Origin: Bacillota bacterium
GTDB taxonomy: Bacteria > Bacillota > Clostridia > Christensenellales > CAG-138
Assembly (NCBI GenBank): GCA_023400985.1
Contig: JAEXEN010000032.1
Location: 62,001 to 126,000 of the forward strand
Reading direction: 5' to 3'
Length of the DNA: 64,000 nt
The notes under the pieces were generated by a model, which made no database searches, was not told the DNA's origin, and worked only from the letters and a program-made list of their open reading frames with translations. Positions 50,612 through 58,295 of this stretch are shown here, one piece after another. Numbering within the stretch: the stretch's first letter is position 1; every line of letters begins with the position of its first letter. The translations under genes were made by a program, and so were the position numbers.

Positions 50612-51358
50612 ATGCTCTGGTATTTTGTCGTTTCTTTTCTTTCGGAGATCATCGAGGGTTTCGCGGGATTCGGGTCTACCGCGGTCGCTTTACCGTTCCT
50701 TGCCCTTAAAATGGATGTAGGGGAGAGCGTTGCGCTTCTCGGGGTCAACGCGCTCGTCGTGGCGATCGTGCTTACTTGCACGCAGTTTAAAAAAATTAAT
50801 TGGAAAGAATTTTTAAAGATCACGCTGCTCGTCGTGCCGCTTCTGCCCTTGGGCGTATTGGCATTCGGCGCGCTGAGCCGTTATGGGAATGCGCTTAAGC
50901 TCGTGCTCGGCTGCGTGATTACGCTCGTCGGCATATATTATTGCTATTTTGCTTTTTTGAAAAAAGAAGAGCCGAGGTCGCTCTCAAAACCCGCTCAAAT
51001 CGCGGCGCTCGTGGGCGGTGCGGTGCTGCAGGGCATGTTTTCTACGGGCGGGGCGCTCATCACACTTTACGCCTCCGAGCGTATGCATGACAAGGGCGAG
51101 TTCCGCGCCACCATGAGCGCGATGTGGCTTGCGGTAAACGCGGTGGCGATACCGCTTCGGGCGGTATTCCTTCACGTGTACACAAAACCCGTGTGGATCA
51201 ACGCCTTAAGTGCGCTGCCGTTTGTGTTGGGCGGCGTTCTTGTGGGTATGCTATTCCATAAAAAAATCGGCAACGGCGGCTTTCGTAAAGCCATTTATGT
51301 GATCCTTCTCGCGGGCGGCATCGCATCTACCGTCCATACGCTCGCTTGTATTTTATAA
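50612..51358 (+). CDS. TSUP (TauE/SafE) family permease
   Basis: 248 aa, about eight transmembrane helices in two similar halves. The family hallmark G-FG-STxA is seen as IIEGFAGFGSTAVALPFLAL near the N-terminus and QGMFSTGGALITLYA in the second half. TSUP proteins move sulfite, sulfoacetate or other small anions across the membrane. ATG 50612 lies 28 nt after a TATAAT box. An M42 peptidase gene follows 18 nt downstream. Confidence 0.9.
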   Translation: MLWYFVVSFLSEIIEGFAGFGSTAVALPFLALKMDVGESVALLGVNALVVAIVLTCTQFKKINWKEFLKITLLVVPLLPLGVLAFGALSRYGNALKLVLGCVITLVGIYYCYFAFLKKEEPRSLSKPAQIAALVGGAVLQGMFSTGGALITLYASERMHDKGEFRATMSAMWLAVNAVAIPLRAVFLHVYTKPVWINALSALPFVLGGVLVGMLFHKKIGNGGFRKAIYVILLAGGIASTVHTLACIL

Positions 51359-51376
51359 AAAGATTCGGAGGGAAAC

Positions 51377-52396
51377 ATGAAGTACGTTTTGGATCAGCTC
51401 AAAAACCTTACCGCCATCCCGAGCCCCACGGGCTATACCATCGAGGCCGCGCGCTATGTGATGGGCGAGCTTTCGCGCCTCGGCTTTTCGCCGAAGATCA
51501 CCAACAAAGGCTGCGTGATCTGCACCGTGGGCGGGGAGGGCAACCCCGTGCTCGTGAGCGCGCATCTCGATACGCTGGGCGGCATGGTGGCGGAGGTGAA
51601 AGGGAACGGCAGGCTCCGTCTCACGAGGGTAGGCGGCTTGCAGGCCAACAATGTGGAGGCGGAAAACGCCGTGGTCATCACGCGGTTTGGCAAGACCTAC
51701 ACCGGCTGCATGCAGATGAACGATCCCTCCGTGCACGTCAACACCGAATACGCCGACCAGAAGCGGGATTTTAAGGGTATGCAGCTCGTGCTCGACGAGC
51801 GCGTGAAGTCGGCGGAGGACGTGAAAAACCTGGGCATTTCCGCGGGCGATTACGTCTGCTTCGATCCGCGCACCGTCATAACGGAAAGCGGCTACATCAA
51901 GAGCCGTTTTCTCGACGATAAGCTGAGCGCCGCGATTTTGCTCGGTTTTGCCAAACATGTGAAAGAAAACGGCGTGAAGCTTGACCGTAGGGTCGATCTT
52001 TTCTTCAGCGTTTACGAGGAGGTGGGGCACGGCTGTTCCTCCGGCTTCCCCGAGGATATCGCGGAGGTCTTATGCGTGGACATGGGCTGCGTCGGCGAAG
52101 GGCTTACCTGCGACGAGCATCAGGTGAGCATCTGCGCGAAGGATTCCGGCGGTCCGTACGATTATGAAACCACTACCGCGCTCATCCGCCTTGCCAAAGA
52201 AAATAAGCTCGATTACGCCGTGGATATCTATCCCGCCTATGGCTCGGACGCCGAGGCGGCGCTCACCGCGGGCGCGGATGTGCGCCACGCGCTCATCGGC
52301 GCGGGCGTGTACGCTTCGCACGGCTACGAGCGCGCACATACGGACGGCGTGAGGAACACCCTGGAGCTCTTAAAGCTCTATCTCTGTGAAAAATAA
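51377..52396 (+). CDS. M42 family metallopeptidase (tetrahedral aminopeptidase)
   Basis: 339 aa. Metal ligands are visible in VSAHLDTLGG, FLDDKLSAAI, SVYEEVGHGCSSG and the final ASHGYERAHTDG, with catalytic Glu in YEEVG. M42 enzymes form large cytoplasmic tetrahedra that trim peptides from the N-terminus. ATG 51377 follows CGGAGGG. It is coexpressed with the TSUP permease upstream; no terminator is visible after its stop. Confidence 0.94.
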   Translation: MKYVLDQLKNLTAIPSPTGYTIEAARYVMGELSRLGFSPKITNKGCVICTVGGEGNPVLVSAHLDTLGGMVAEVKGNGRLRLTRVGGLQANNVEAENAVVITRFGKTYTGCMQMNDPSVHVNTEYADQKRDFKGMQLVLDERVKSAEDVKNLGISAGDYVCFDPRTVITESGYIKSRFLDDKLSAAILLGFAKHVKENGVKLDRRVDLFFSVYEEVGHGCSSGFPEDIAEVLCVDMGCVGEGLTCDEHQVSICAKDSGGPYDYETTTALIRLAKENKLDYAVDIYPAYGSDAEAALTAGADVRHALIGAGVYASHGYERAHTDGVRNTLELLKLYLCEK

Positions 52397-52435
52397 TATA
52401 TATTCGTTTTCTCCGGTGAGATTGTTAAATTGCTA

Positions 52436-52464
52436 TTGCTTTTTTATGGCAGCGCCGTTATAAT
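52436..52464 (+). promoter_or_regulatory. Promoter of the ABC-exporter leader
   Basis: TTGCTT (52436-52441), 17-nt spacer, TATAAT (52459-52464). The transcript would begin near 52471, ~40 nt before the leader ORF. Confidence 0.7.
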
Positions 52465-52512
52465 TGGTTTTGGCTGTGCAGCCGAAGATAAAGCAGAAAG
52501 GAGGCCGTGAAC

Positions 52513-52629
52513 ATGAAAAGCCGTATCATCGAGAGCAAATCCCTTATCCGTGTCGGAATTGGGGGAAGTCTGCCCTTTTTGGCCCCGTCGGGAACGAATG
52601 TCACACGGCCTATTTACGAAAAGCGTTAA
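52513..52629 (+). CDS. 38-aa leader peptide upstream of ABC exporter
   Basis: A 38-codon ORF with an excellent ribosome site (AAAGGAGG, eight nt before ATG 52513). It begins MKSRIIESKSLIRVGIGG and ends TRPIYEKR. It lies on the leader of the ABC exporter, between its promoter and an intrinsic terminator, and codons 25-29 overlap the 5' arm of an antiterminator. This matches the layout of bmrB in Bacillus subtilis, where antibiotic-stalled ribosomes on a leader ORF allow read-through into bmrCD. The peptide itself resembles nothing known to me; regulation is inferred from layout. Confidence 0.7.
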   Translation: MKSRIIESKSLIRVGIGGSLPFLAPSGTNVTRPIYEKR

Positions 52630-52658
52630 CATTCTTTGTTGAGGTTATTCGTTACGAC
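52587..52658 (+). promoter_or_regulatory. Antiterminator pairing in the exporter leader
   Basis: GTCG-GG-AACGAAT (52587-52599), inside the leader ORF, pairs with ATTCGTT-A-CGAC (52647-52658): 11 base pairs around a small internal loop. The CGAC half is also the left arm of the terminator, so the two structures exclude each other. Confidence 0.6.
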
Positions 52659-52688
52659 CATGGACGCGTTCCATGGTCGTTTTGTTTT
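52654..52688 (+). terminator. Attenuator terminator before the ABC exporter
   Basis: Perfect arms ACGACCATGG / CCATGGTCGT, 7-nt loop, then TTTGTTTT. It lies between the leader peptide and the first transporter gene. Confidence 0.92.
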
Positions 52689-52710
52689 ATCGTCTGTAAT
52701 TTGGAGGTGA

Positions 52711-54561
52711 ATGAACTTGGAGAGTTCTAACAACAAGCCGGAAAAGAAGCCTGTCGATTGGAAAGTCGTAAGGCTGATGATGAAAGGCAATACCTGGGGG
52801 CTCGTGCTGGCGGCGATCTTTCTCGTGCTGGCCGTCGCCGTGTCTTACTGCGGCCCGATCCTTGTCAGCTTCACGGTGGACTATGTGATCGGCAGCGAGA
52901 AATCAAGCCTGCCCGCGTTCATCATGAACTTTGTGGAAAATATGGGCGGCAGGGAATTCTTGCGGAATAACCTGTATATATGCGCATTGACGCTCGTGCT
53001 GCTTACCTTCGTGAACGGGCTTTCCACCTTCGGCCGCCGCTATTTTACGGCCATCGCGAGCGAAGGCATCGCGAAAACGCTTCGCGACAAGCTCTACTGG
53101 CATCTGCAGTCCGTTCCGTACGACTATTATAAGCATGTATCGACGGGCGACCTCGTGCAGCGCTGCACCTCGGATGTGGAAACAATACGCCGCTTCATCT
53201 CGCAGCAGCTTCTTGAGATCCTCCGCACGCTCGTGATGGTGACGTTTGCTTGTGCGGTCATGTTTTCGCTCGATGTGCGTATGGCCACCGTTTCGGTGGT
53301 ATTCATGCCGTTTCTGACCGCGGTGTCGTTCATCTATTTCCGCTATGTCCGTAAGTACTTTACGGCTTCGGACGAGGCGGAGGGGAAGCTGAGCGCCACC
53401 ATTCAGGAAAACCTGACGGGCGTGCGCGTGGTGCGGGCCTTCGGGCAGCAAAATAGCGAGGTGGAGAAATTCACCGAAATCAACATGGACTTCCGCGAAA
53501 AGACCTATAAGCTTATCCGGCTTTTGGGCATATACTGGGGCTCGACCGACGCGTTCGGCTATTTGCAGATCGGGCTCTCGCTCTTTGCGGGCATCTACTT
53601 TTGCGTCACCGAAGGGATGACGCTCGGCACGCTTTTGATTTTTTCGACCTATACCGCCATGCTCACATGGCCTGTGCGTCAGCTCGGCCGCGTGCTTGCC
53701 GACCTTGGCAAGGCCACCGTTTCACTCGGCAGGCTCGGTGAGATATTTGCTCAGGAAACCGAAAAGGAACCCGGCGCGGCGCTCACCCCGCCCATCAAGG
53801 GCGAGATCGAGTTCAAAAACGTCTGCTTCGGCTACGATACCTATGACGACGTGCTCAAGGATATTTCCTTCACGGCGAAGCCCGGACAGACGGTGGCCAT
53901 CCTCGGTTCCACGGGCAGCGGCAAAACGAGCCTCGTGCAGCTTCTCCAGCGTCTTTACACCTGTACGCAGGGCGAGATACTGGTGGATAAAGTGAATATC
54001 AACGACATCGCGAGCGGGCACTTAAGGAAAAACATCGGCATCGTTTTGCAGGAACCGTTCCTCTACTCGCGCACGATCCTCGAGAACATCCGCATCGCGG
54101 ACCCCGCCTCGAGCGAGGCGGAGGTGCACGAGAACGCCCGTATGGCGGCCGTGCACGATGTGATCGAGAAGTTCGAAAACGGCTACAAGACCATGGTCGG
54201 CGAGCGCGGCGTAACGCTTTCGGGCGGACAGAAACAGCGCGTCGCCATCGCGCGGATGCTTATGCAGAAAGCGCCCATCATCATCTTCGACGATTCGATG
54301 AGCGCGGTCGACACGGAGACCGACGCGGCCATCCGCGCGGCCTTAAGGCACCGGCGCGAAAGCACCACGACATTCATCATCTCGCACCGCATCACAACGC
54401 TTTGCGAGGCGGACAACATACTCGTGCTCGAGCACGGGAAGCTTGTGCAGCAGGGTACGCATGAGGCGCTCCTGAAAGAGGAGGGGCTGTACAGGCGTAT
54501 CGCCGAAATACAGAACATGCTCGAGGACGAACTCAGGGAGGAAGGCGGTGAGGCGCGATGA
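52711..54561 (+). CDS. ABC exporter half-transporter, degenerate-site subunit
   Basis: 616 aa: six membrane helices (~30-330) plus an ATP-binding domain. Walker A GSTGSGKTS, canonical signature LSGGQKQR, but Walker B is IIIFDDS, with Asp where the catalytic Glu is expected; H-loop ISHRIT. With the next gene it forms a heterodimer of the BmrCD/TM287-288 type that exports drugs or lipids. ATG 52711 is only three nt from GGAGG; TTG 52717 may be the true start. The gene overlaps the second subunit gene by four nt. Confidence 0.92.
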   Translation: MNLESSNNKPEKKPVDWKVVRLMMKGNTWGLVLAAIFLVLAVAVSYCGPILVSFTVDYVIGSEKSSLPAFIMNFVENMGGREFLRNNLYICALTLVLLTFVNGLSTFGRRYFTAIASEGIAKTLRDKLYWHLQSVPYDYYKHVSTGDLVQRCTSDVETIRRFISQQLLEILRTLVMVTFACAVMFSLDVRMATVSVVFMPFLTAVSFIYFRYVRKYFTASDEAEGKLSATIQENLTGVRVVRAFGQQNSEVEKFTEINMDFREKTYKLIRLLGIYWGSTDAFGYLQIGLSLFAGIYFCVTEGMTLGTLLIFSTYTAMLTWPVRQLGRVLADLGKATVSLGRLGEIFAQETEKEPGAALTPPIKGEIEFKNVCFGYDTYDDVLKDISFTAKPGQTVAILGSTGSGKTSLVQLLQRLYTCTQGEILVDKVNINDIASGHLRKNIGIVLQEPFLYSRTILENIRIADPASSEAEVHENARMAAVHDVIEKFENGYKTMVGERGVTLSGGQKQRVAIARMLMQKAPIIIFDDSMSAVDTETDAAIRAALRHRRESTTTFIISHRITTLCEADNILVLEHGKLVQQGTHEALLKEEGLYRRIAEIQNMLEDELREEGGEAR

Positions 54562-56390
54562 GCACCTTACAGGAGCAGGATTTCGACCAATACAGCAAAA
54601 AGATAGACTTTGGCATCTGGAAGAGGCTTTTCAAATATGCCCTGCATTATAAGGGCGTGTTCACAAAGCTTGTCGCGGTGCTTCTCGTCGTGGCGCTCGT
54701 GGATATCGCGTATCCGCTCATGAGCCGCTACGCCATCGATAACTTCGTGGAAAAGCGGACGTTTGAGGGGATCATACCGTTTGCGGTCGTGTACGTGGCT
54801 TTGATCGCCCTCCAGACGTTTTCTATCGCAGGCTTCATCCGCTACGCGGGCAAGCTTGAGATGAACGTTGCGTTCGACATCCGCCAGCAGGCGTTTAAGA
54901 AGCTGCAGGAGCTGTCGTTTTCCTTTTACGACAAGACCGCCGTGGGCTACCTCATGGCGCGCATGGTGAGCGATATCGCACGCCTGAGTGAAATGATCGC
55001 GTGGAGCGTGGTGGACGTACTGTGGGCGCTCGCCTATGTGATAGGCGTTATGATTACGCTGTTCAGCTTGAACTTCAAGCTTGCGCTCCTCGTGCTGGTG
55101 GTGATACCGCCGCTCATCGTGATCTCCATCGTGTTCCAGCGGCTCATCCTCAAATACCAGCGCGTGGTGCGCAAAACCAATTCGCGCATCACGGGCTCGT
55201 TCAACGAGGGTATCATGGGCGCCATGACGAGCAAAACCCTTGTGCGCGAGCAGGCGAATACCGACGAGTTCGTGGTCCTCACGGGTGAGATGCGGCACGC
55301 CTCCGTCAAAGCGGTCACCTTAAGCGCCATCTTCATGCCGATCGTGATGTTTTTAGGCTCCATCGGCACGGGCCTTGCGCTCGAGCGCGGCGGCTACGAG
55401 GTGATGTTCATGGGGTTGAGCTTCGGCACGCTCAGCGCGTTCATCTCTTATACGATGAACTTCTTTGAGCCCATCCAGCAGCTTGCGGGCATCCTCGCGG
55501 AAATGCAAAGCGCGCAGGCGAGCGCGGAGCGCGTCATAACGCTCATCGACACGCCTTGCGAGATCGTGGACAGCTACGAAGTCATCGCCAAGTACGGCGA
55601 CAACTTCCACCCCAAGCGCGAAAACTGGGAGGACCTCAAGGGCGGCATCGAGTTTGAGCATGTGTCGTTTTCCTACAAGGAAGGCGAAACGGTGCTCGAT
55701 GATTTCAGCCTCAAGGTGCGCGCGGGCGAGACCATCGCGCTCGTGGGCGAGACCGGCTCTGGCAAAAGTACCATCGTGAACCTCGTGTGCCGCTTTTATG
55801 AACCTACGGAAGGCCGCATTTTGGTGGACGGCAGGGATTATAAGGAGCGCAGCCAGCTTTGGCTGCAGGATAGGCTCGGGTACGTGCTTCAGACGCCGCA
55901 TCTGTTCTCCGGCACCATCCGCGAGAACATCTGTTACGGAAGGAAGGACGCAACCGACGAGGAGGTCCGTGCCGCGGCGCGCATGGTGAGCGCGGAGGAG
56001 TTCATACTCCGCCTCGAAAACGGCTATGATACCGAGGTGGGCGAGGGCGGCGCGCGGCTGTCCACCGGCGAAAAGCAGTTGATCTCCTTCGCCCGCGTGA
56101 TATTGGCCGATCCGAAGATATTCGTGCTCGACGAGGCCACAAGCTCCATCGATACGGAGACCGAGCAGCTCATCCAAAACGCCATCACGCGTGTTTTGAA
56201 GGACCGCACGAGCTTCATCGTGGCGCACAGGCTTTCTACCATCCGCAACGCCGACCGCATCCTCGTGATCGACGGCGGCAAAATAGCGGAGATGGGCACC
56301 CACAAGCAGCTCATCAAGCAGAAGGGGCACTACTACGACCTGTATACCACGCAGTTCAAGGAAGAAGCCTCGGATGAGATATTAAGATAA
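54558..56390 (+). CDS. ABC exporter half-transporter, catalytic-site subunit
   Basis: 610 aa: six membrane helices (~30-330) and an ATP-binding domain with Walker A GETGSGKST, degenerate signature LSTGEKQL, full Walker B IFVLDEATSS with catalytic Glu, and H-loop AHRLS. The defects are complementary to the first subunit: the consensus ATP site uses this Walker B and the partner's LSGGQ, and the degenerate site uses the rest. Translationally coupled to the first gene (ATGA). A bidirectional terminator follows. Confidence 0.94.
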   Translation: MSTLQEQDFDQYSKKIDFGIWKRLFKYALHYKGVFTKLVAVLLVVALVDIAYPLMSRYAIDNFVEKRTFEGIIPFAVVYVALIALQTFSIAGFIRYAGKLEMNVAFDIRQQAFKKLQELSFSFYDKTAVGYLMARMVSDIARLSEMIAWSVVDVLWALAYVIGVMITLFSLNFKLALLVLVVIPPLIVISIVFQRLILKYQRVVRKTNSRITGSFNEGIMGAMTSKTLVREQANTDEFVVLTGEMRHASVKAVTLSAIFMPIVMFLGSIGTGLALERGGYEVMFMGLSFGTLSAFISYTMNFFEPIQQLAGILAEMQSAQASAERVITLIDTPCEIVDSYEVIAKYGDNFHPKRENWEDLKGGIEFEHVSFSYKEGETVLDDFSLKVRAGETIALVGETGSGKSTIVNLVCRFYEPTEGRILVDGRDYKERSQLWLQDRLGYVLQTPHLFSGTIRENICYGRKDATDEEVRAAARMVSAEEFILRLENGYDTEVGEGGARLSTGEKQLISFARVILADPKIFVLDEATSSIDTETEQLIQNAITRVLKDRTSFIVAHRLSTIRNADRILVIDGGKIAEMGTHKQLIKQKGHYYDLYTTQFKEEASDEILR

Positions 56391-56400
56391 TGGAACATTA

Positions 56401-56438
56401 AAACGGCGCGCGGATGATTTCGTCCGCGTGCCGTTTTG
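56401..56438. terminator. Bidirectional terminator, ABC exporter and cysS
   Basis: AAACGGC-CGCGGA / TCCGCG-GCCGTTT with one bulge on each side; the gap to the cysS stop is 25 nt. Confidence 0.85.
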
Positions 56439-56463
56439 CATACGCGCAATTTTGCGTCGATGA

Positions 56464-57882
56464 TTATTGTTTTCCCACAACGCTCCACGACGTGCCGCCG
56501 CGCCCGTCCGCGAGCAGTACGCCAAGCTTCATGAGCTCATCGCGGATGGCGTCCGCTCGCTTGAAATCCTTCTGCGCACGGGCGGCGGTGCGCTCCTCTA
56601 TTTTTGCTTCCACGAAGCGCATAAGCGCTTCGTTCGGCCCTGCGGATTCCCCGTTTGCCTTGTCGAGCCCGAGGGAAAGCACTTTGTCGAACTCGCGAAG
56701 CACCGCGAGCTTTGTTTTGCCGCTCGCATTGCTTTTCAAAACATCATGCAGCACGGAAATCGCCCTTGCGGTGTTGAGGTCGCTGCACAGCGCGGCGGAA
56801 AAGTCCCGCCGAAAGGCCGCGGCGGCATCCTCGTCGAATACGCCTTCGCCCGTGAGCTCCGAAACGCGCCTTGTGAGCTTTGCATACGCGGCTGTTGTGT
56901 TGTCGAGCGCCTCAAAGCTGAATTCAAGCGGCTTGCGGTAGTGGGACTGTAGGCAAAAGAAACGGTAGGCGAGCGGGGTATATCCCCTTCCATCAAGCAG
57001 CGAAAGCGTGAGGAAATCGCCTGAGGATTTGCTCATTTTGCCCGCCTTCTGCGTAAGGTGGTGCACATGGAACCAGTGCGGGCACCACGTGTGCCCGAGT
57101 GCCGCTTCGCTCTGGGCTATTTCGTTGGTATGGTGCGGGAAGATGTTGTCGATGCCTCCGCAATGAAGGTCGAGGTGTTCCCCAAGGTGCTTCATGGAAA
57201 TGGCCGAGCATTCGATGTGCCAGCCCGGGTAGCCCGTGCCCCACGGGCTTTCCCAGCGAAGTTCCTGCTCGCCGAATTTCGATTTTGTGAACCAGAGCAC
57301 GAAGTCGGTCTTGAAACGCTTGTTCGCGTCCTCCTCCACGTCGCCGCGCACGGCGGAAAACAGCTCCTCGCTTTTGTGGCGGGTGAGCACATGGTAATTT
57401 TTGAGCCTTGATGTGTCAAAATATACGTTTCCATTCGCTTCGTAGGCATAGCCGCGTTCCAACAGCTTTTCGATGAGTGCGATATACGCATCGATGCAGC
57501 CGGTCGCCCGTTCCACAATGTCGGGGCGGCGGATGTTGAGCTTTTCGCAGTCCGCAAAGAACGCGTTTGTATAGAACTCGGCGATTTCCATTACGGTTTT
57601 GTGCTCACGCCGCGCGCCTAAAAGCATTTTGTCCTCGCCGGTATCGGTATCGCTTGCGAGGTGTCCCACGTCGGTAACGTTCATCGCGCGCGTTACCTCA
57701 TATCCCAAATAGCGCAGCGCCTTTTCCAGCACATCCTCCATAACGTAGGTGCGGAGGTTGCCGATGTGCGCAAAATGGTATACCGTGGGCCCGCAGGTGT
57801 ACATGCGGATTTTACCCGTTTCGTAAGGCGAAATTTCCTCCACTTTTTTGGAAAGTGTGTTGTAAAGGGAAAAGCTGTTCAT
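56464..57882 (-). CDS. cysS: Cysteine--tRNA ligase
   Basis: 472 aa, standard length. The start MNSFSLYNTLSKKVEEI has AAGGAG upstream of ATG 57882; the frame remains open further upstream through the leader but is not used. Class I motifs: CGPTVYHFAHIGN (HIGH-like), zinc ligands, and KMSKSSGDF. C-terminal DALR helical domain follows. It charges tRNA-Cys. Unlike pheST, thrS and valS it has no T-box; a Cys-rich leader peptide and an attenuator precede it. Confidence 0.97.
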   Translation of the reverse strand: MNSFSLYNTLSKKVEEISPYETGKIRMYTCGPTVYHFAHIGNLRTYVMEDVLEKALRYLGYEVTRAMNVTDVGHLASDTDTGEDKMLLGARREHKTVMEIAEFYTNAFFADCEKLNIRRPDIVERATGCIDAYIALIEKLLERGYAYEANGNVYFDTSRLKNYHVLTRHKSEELFSAVRGDVEEDANKRFKTDFVLWFTKSKFGEQELRWESPWGTGYPGWHIECSAISMKHLGEHLDLHCGGIDNIFPHHTNEIAQSEAALGHTWCPHWFHVHHLTQKAGKMSKSSGDFLTLSLLDGRGYTPLAYRFFCLQSHYRKPLEFSFEALDNTTAAYAKLTRRVSELTGEGVFDEDAAAAFRRDFSAALCSDLNTARAISVLHDVLKSNASGKTKLAVLREFDKVLSLGLDKANGESAGPNEALMRFVEAKIEERTAARAQKDFKRADAIRDELMKLGVLLADGRGGTSWSVVGKQ

Positions 57883-57900
57883 AAGGATACGCTCCTTCAT

Positions 57901-57942
57901 AAATAAAAAGGCCGTTTCCGGCAGAATACCGGATTTGCGGCC
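57901..57942 (-). terminator. Attenuator terminator before cysS
   Basis: On the minus strand: outer arms GGCCG / CGGCC, inner arms CCGG / CCGG with a 7-nt loop, then TTTTTATTT. The outer left arm is shared with the antiterminator. Confidence 0.88.
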
Positions 57943-58017
57943 AAAACGCTTCAGGCTATGTGCCGCACGGAAAACAGGTGCTGCCGACCTGCGCCCATGC
58001 GGATGGGTGGTCAGCAC
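57936..58017 (-). promoter_or_regulatory. Alternative-pairing region of the cysS attenuator
   Basis: Minus-strand segments: arm 1 GTGCTG (58017-58012) overlaps the end of the leader ORF and pairs with arm 2 CAGCAC (57983-57978), supported by ACC/GGT. Arm 2 (GCAGCAC) can instead pair with arm 3 GTGCGGC (57968-57962, one mismatch). Arm 3 TGCGGC can also pair with arm 4 GCCGCA (57941-57936), which is the terminator's left arm. A ribosome stalled at the Cys codons leaves arm 1 free, giving 1:2, then 3:4 and read-through; a ribosome reaching the stop covers arm 1, giving 2:3 and termination. Confidence 0.65.
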
Positions 58018-58061
58018 ACCAAACGGAAATCCCTGCGACAACAACACAGAATCAAAAGCAT
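58011..58061 (-). CDS. Cys-rich leader peptide of cysS
   Basis: 16-codon ORF MLLILCCCRRDFRLVC on the minus strand, ATG 58061 to TGA 58011, with AAAGGAG five nt upstream. Codons 6-8 are TGT TGT TGT and the last sense codon is TGC. Cys is the rarest residue, so four in sixteen, three in tandem, on the leader of the Cys-tRNA synthetase is a classic attenuation-peptide signature. It would sense charged tRNA-Cys by ribosome stalling. Known from amino-acid operons in proteobacteria and from polycysteine leaders in mycobacteria; I know of none for clostridial cysS. Confidence 0.82.
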   Translation of the reverse strand: MLLILCCCRRDFRLVC

Positions 58062-58081
58062 ATGCGCTCCTTTGTAACGGC

Positions 58082-58110
58082 ATCTTACCATGGCGCACGC
58101 AAAAGGTCAA
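58082..58110 (-). promoter_or_regulatory. Promoter of the cysS leader
   Basis: TTGACC, 17-nt spacer, TAAGAT on the minus strand; transcription would start near 58075, just before the leader-peptide ribosome site. An alternative start is the extended -10 at 58223. Confidence 0.6.
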
Positions 58111-58222
58111 CCGCAAATGGCCGTACGCCGCGTTTCATGGCATAACAACCGCAAGCGGTCATTATACTGTTTTTTATGGCCTTTCGCCTCGCTCCTTACG
58201 GGGCAGCCGGTGAAAACAGCCA

Positions 58223-58257
58223 ATTATACCATATCCGCTTTGCGTCTATGGTATAAT
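58223..58257. promoter_or_regulatory. Mirror-image divergent extended -10 promoters
   Basis: Perfect inverted repeat ATTATACCATA / TATGGTATAAT with a 13-bp centre. Each arm reads TGGTATAAT outward, an extended -10 box: one toward the rRNA methyltransferase, one toward cysS. The boxes are too close for two polymerases to bind at once. Confidence 0.6.
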
Positions 58258-58295
58258 ACGTTTGATTACGGTTTGTGTGTTTAGGGGAGGATGCC

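Noticed and set aside
52464..52730. 88-codon ORF overlapping the 38-aa leader peptide in another frame
   Set aside because: It lacks a ribosome site, runs through the terminator and ends inside the transporter gene; the 38-codon ORF has the strong ribosome site.
57900..58110. T-box in the cysS leader
   Set aside because: No TGGNACCGCG-like T-box sequence precedes the terminator on the minus strand; the GGTGG-like motif near 58005 is on the plus strand.
57883..58116. N-terminal extension of cysS through the leader in the same frame
   Set aside because: The cysS family starts at MNSFSLYNTLSKK, which has its own AAGGAG; the extension translates the attenuator.
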